Origin: Streptomyces sp. NBC_00247 | GTDB taxonomy: Bacteria; Actinomycetota; Actinomycetes; Streptomycetales; Streptomycetaceae | Reading direction: 5' to 3' | Length of the DNA stretch: 64,000 nt | NCBI RefSeq assembly: GCF_036188265.1 | Contig: NZ_CP108093.1 | Location: 5,042,001-5,106,000, forward strand | Part shown: positions 63,199 to 64,000 of the stretch, in pieces | Layout: every line of letters starts with the position of its first letter | How positions within the stretch are numbered: position 1 is the first letter of the stretch | Notes under the pieces: generated by a model | What the model saw: the letters and a program-made list of their open reading frames with translations, nothing else | What the model was told of the DNA's origin: nothing | Databases searched by the model: none | Program-made: the position numbers and the translations under genes

Positions 63199-64000
63199 TT
63201 ACGCTGGTGGCGCGGCTGCCGTGACATTGCGGTAGGCGATCTCCGCCAGCCGGGCCTGCCCGTCGCGCCCCGGGTGGAACCAGTCCCACGGACTGAGTTG
63301 GGCGCCGGTGAACGGATAGTCGTAGACCGCGTCGCCGTCGTACCTGCAGAGCTCGTCCCCGGCGCACACCTCGCGCAGCACCTTGTTGTACTCCACCACC
63401 CGCTCGCGTACGGCGGCCCGCCGGGCGGTGGCGGCGGCGCCCATGTCGTCGGCGTCGGCCAGCATCGACTTGCAGATCCCGAGCTTCCAGACCTGCTTGC
63501 CGAGCGGGTTGCGGCGCCCGGTCGACCAGAGCCGCCACAGGTCCGGCACGCTCGACACGTACACCTGCGCCTTCGGGACGGCGGCCCGCAACTGCCGCAG
63601 CGACAGGTCGAAGGAGAACCGGAAGTCCTCGACGGACGTCATGGACGCCACCGAGCCCCGGCAGGCGTCGTTGGCGCCGATCATCACCGTCACCAGCTCC
63701 GGCCGCTCCCGCGCCGCCTCGGCCATCTGCTCCGGCAACTGGGCGATCCGCGCGCCCGACACGGCGTGGTTCCAGCTGTGCGCCGTCACCTCGGACGGAC
63801 CGAGGAGCCGGGCGGCGAGACTGCGCACCGCGGTGTCCGTCCCGGTGGCCCAGGAGACCTCGGGGCAGTCGGCCAGCACCGAGCAGGCGTCGAACCCCCG
63901 GGTCATCGAATCGCCGACCGCCGCGACCGAGCCCGGACGGCGATTCCACACCGGACCGGCGGGCGCCGCGGCCGTGGCGCGACCGGCGCCCTTCGGTGCG
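63199..64000 (-). CDS. secreted SGNH/GDSL hydrolase, 5' end outside window
   Basis: The last 267 codons of an SGNH hydrolase; the frame is open to the right edge of the window. Block I is VAAVGDSMTRGFDAC (nucleophile Ser), block III VTVMIGANDACRG, and block V DWFHPGRDGQARLAE with the Asp-His pair. The preceding sequence (PKGAGRATAAAPAGPVWNRR) looks like the segment after a signal peptide, so the protein is probably exported. GTG 63951 could be a start but would cut into that linker. Several cysteines suggest disulfides outside the cell. Confidence 0.88.
   Translation of the reverse strand, partial: APKGAGRATAAAPAGPVWNRRPGSVAAVGDSMTRGFDACSVLADCPEVSWATGTDTAVRSLAARLLGPSEVTAHSWNHAVSGARIAQLPEQMAEAARERPELVTVMIGANDACRGSVASMTSVEDFRFSFDLSLRQLRAAVPKAQVYVSSVPDLWRLWSTGRRNPLGKQVWKLGICKSMLADADDMGAAATARRAAVRERVVEYNKVLREVCAGDELCRYDGDAVYDYPFTGAQLSPWDWFHPGRDGQARLAEIAYRNVTAAAPPA

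Overview
The window is a high-GC actinobacterial chromosome segment, almost certainly Streptomyces. Codons end in G or C, GTG starts are common, stop/start overlaps such as GTGA are frequent, and terminators are long GC-rich hairpins. Protein content also fits: an HrdA-type sigma factor beside dnaG, an Mbl actin homologue, MatB, and WXG100/DUF6571 proteins. From memory, the order of both flanks (dnaG, hrdA, two ABC exporters, FGGY kinase on the left; matB, carboxyltransferase and mbl on the right) resembles the SCO2444-SCO2468 neighbourhood of S. coelicolor. The middle looks like a strain-variable insert.

Layout. 0-10.6 kb: ferredoxin-reductase-type flavoprotein, DNA primase, sigma factor, heterodimeric ABC exporter, sugar kinase, small YtxH-like protein. 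10.8-11.3 kb: two tRNA-Asn genes and a CAU-anticodon tRNA. 11.28-14.90 kb: a 3.6 kb segment bounded by an 80-bp near-perfect direct repeat of the tRNA 3' end, which looks like an integrated element without an integrase. It carries a broken anti-sigma-type ATPase gene, a membrane-anchored protein, a HicB-like/HTH protein and a two-gene operon. 15.5-22.4 kb: MFS pump with TetR, small membrane and secreted proteins, Gfo/Idh/MocA oxidoreductase divergent from an ArsR-like regulator with a perfect operator palindrome, ATP-grasp protein, lipoprotein. 22.5-26.5 kb: a doubly frameshifted TetR gene next to a MacB/FtsX-type ABC transporter. 27.5-30.9 kb: a five-gene operon joining a molybdopterin oxidoreductase, cytochrome b and a two-component system. 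30.97-35.8 kb: a WXG100-like gene, a 766-aa DUF6571 protein and three tandem paralogous lipoproteins, all in one direction.

36-43.3 kb is mixed: Nudix, M20 hydrolase, NmrA-like protein, a PaaX remnant, FMN reductase, LysE and MFS, with several short tandem repeats including a G-rich (GGGAC/GGGGAC) tract. 43.7-64 kb is more ordinary: LLM flavoprotein, carboxyltransferase plus malonyl-CoA synthetase, NarK-like transporter with Lrp, GAF histidine kinase, Mbl, MarR with a divergent oxidoreductase and Ohr, EI24 protein, acyltransferase-SGNH protein, UvrA-like ATPase, AraC-VOC pair, aldose epimerase, and a partial secreted SGNH hydrolase at the right edge.

The two most unusual features are the tRNA-flanked element lacking an integrase and the WXG100/DUF6571/triple-lipoprotein cassette. 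I saw no insertion sequence, CRISPR array, rRNA or phage structural gene. All statements come from reading the sequence; no database search was run.
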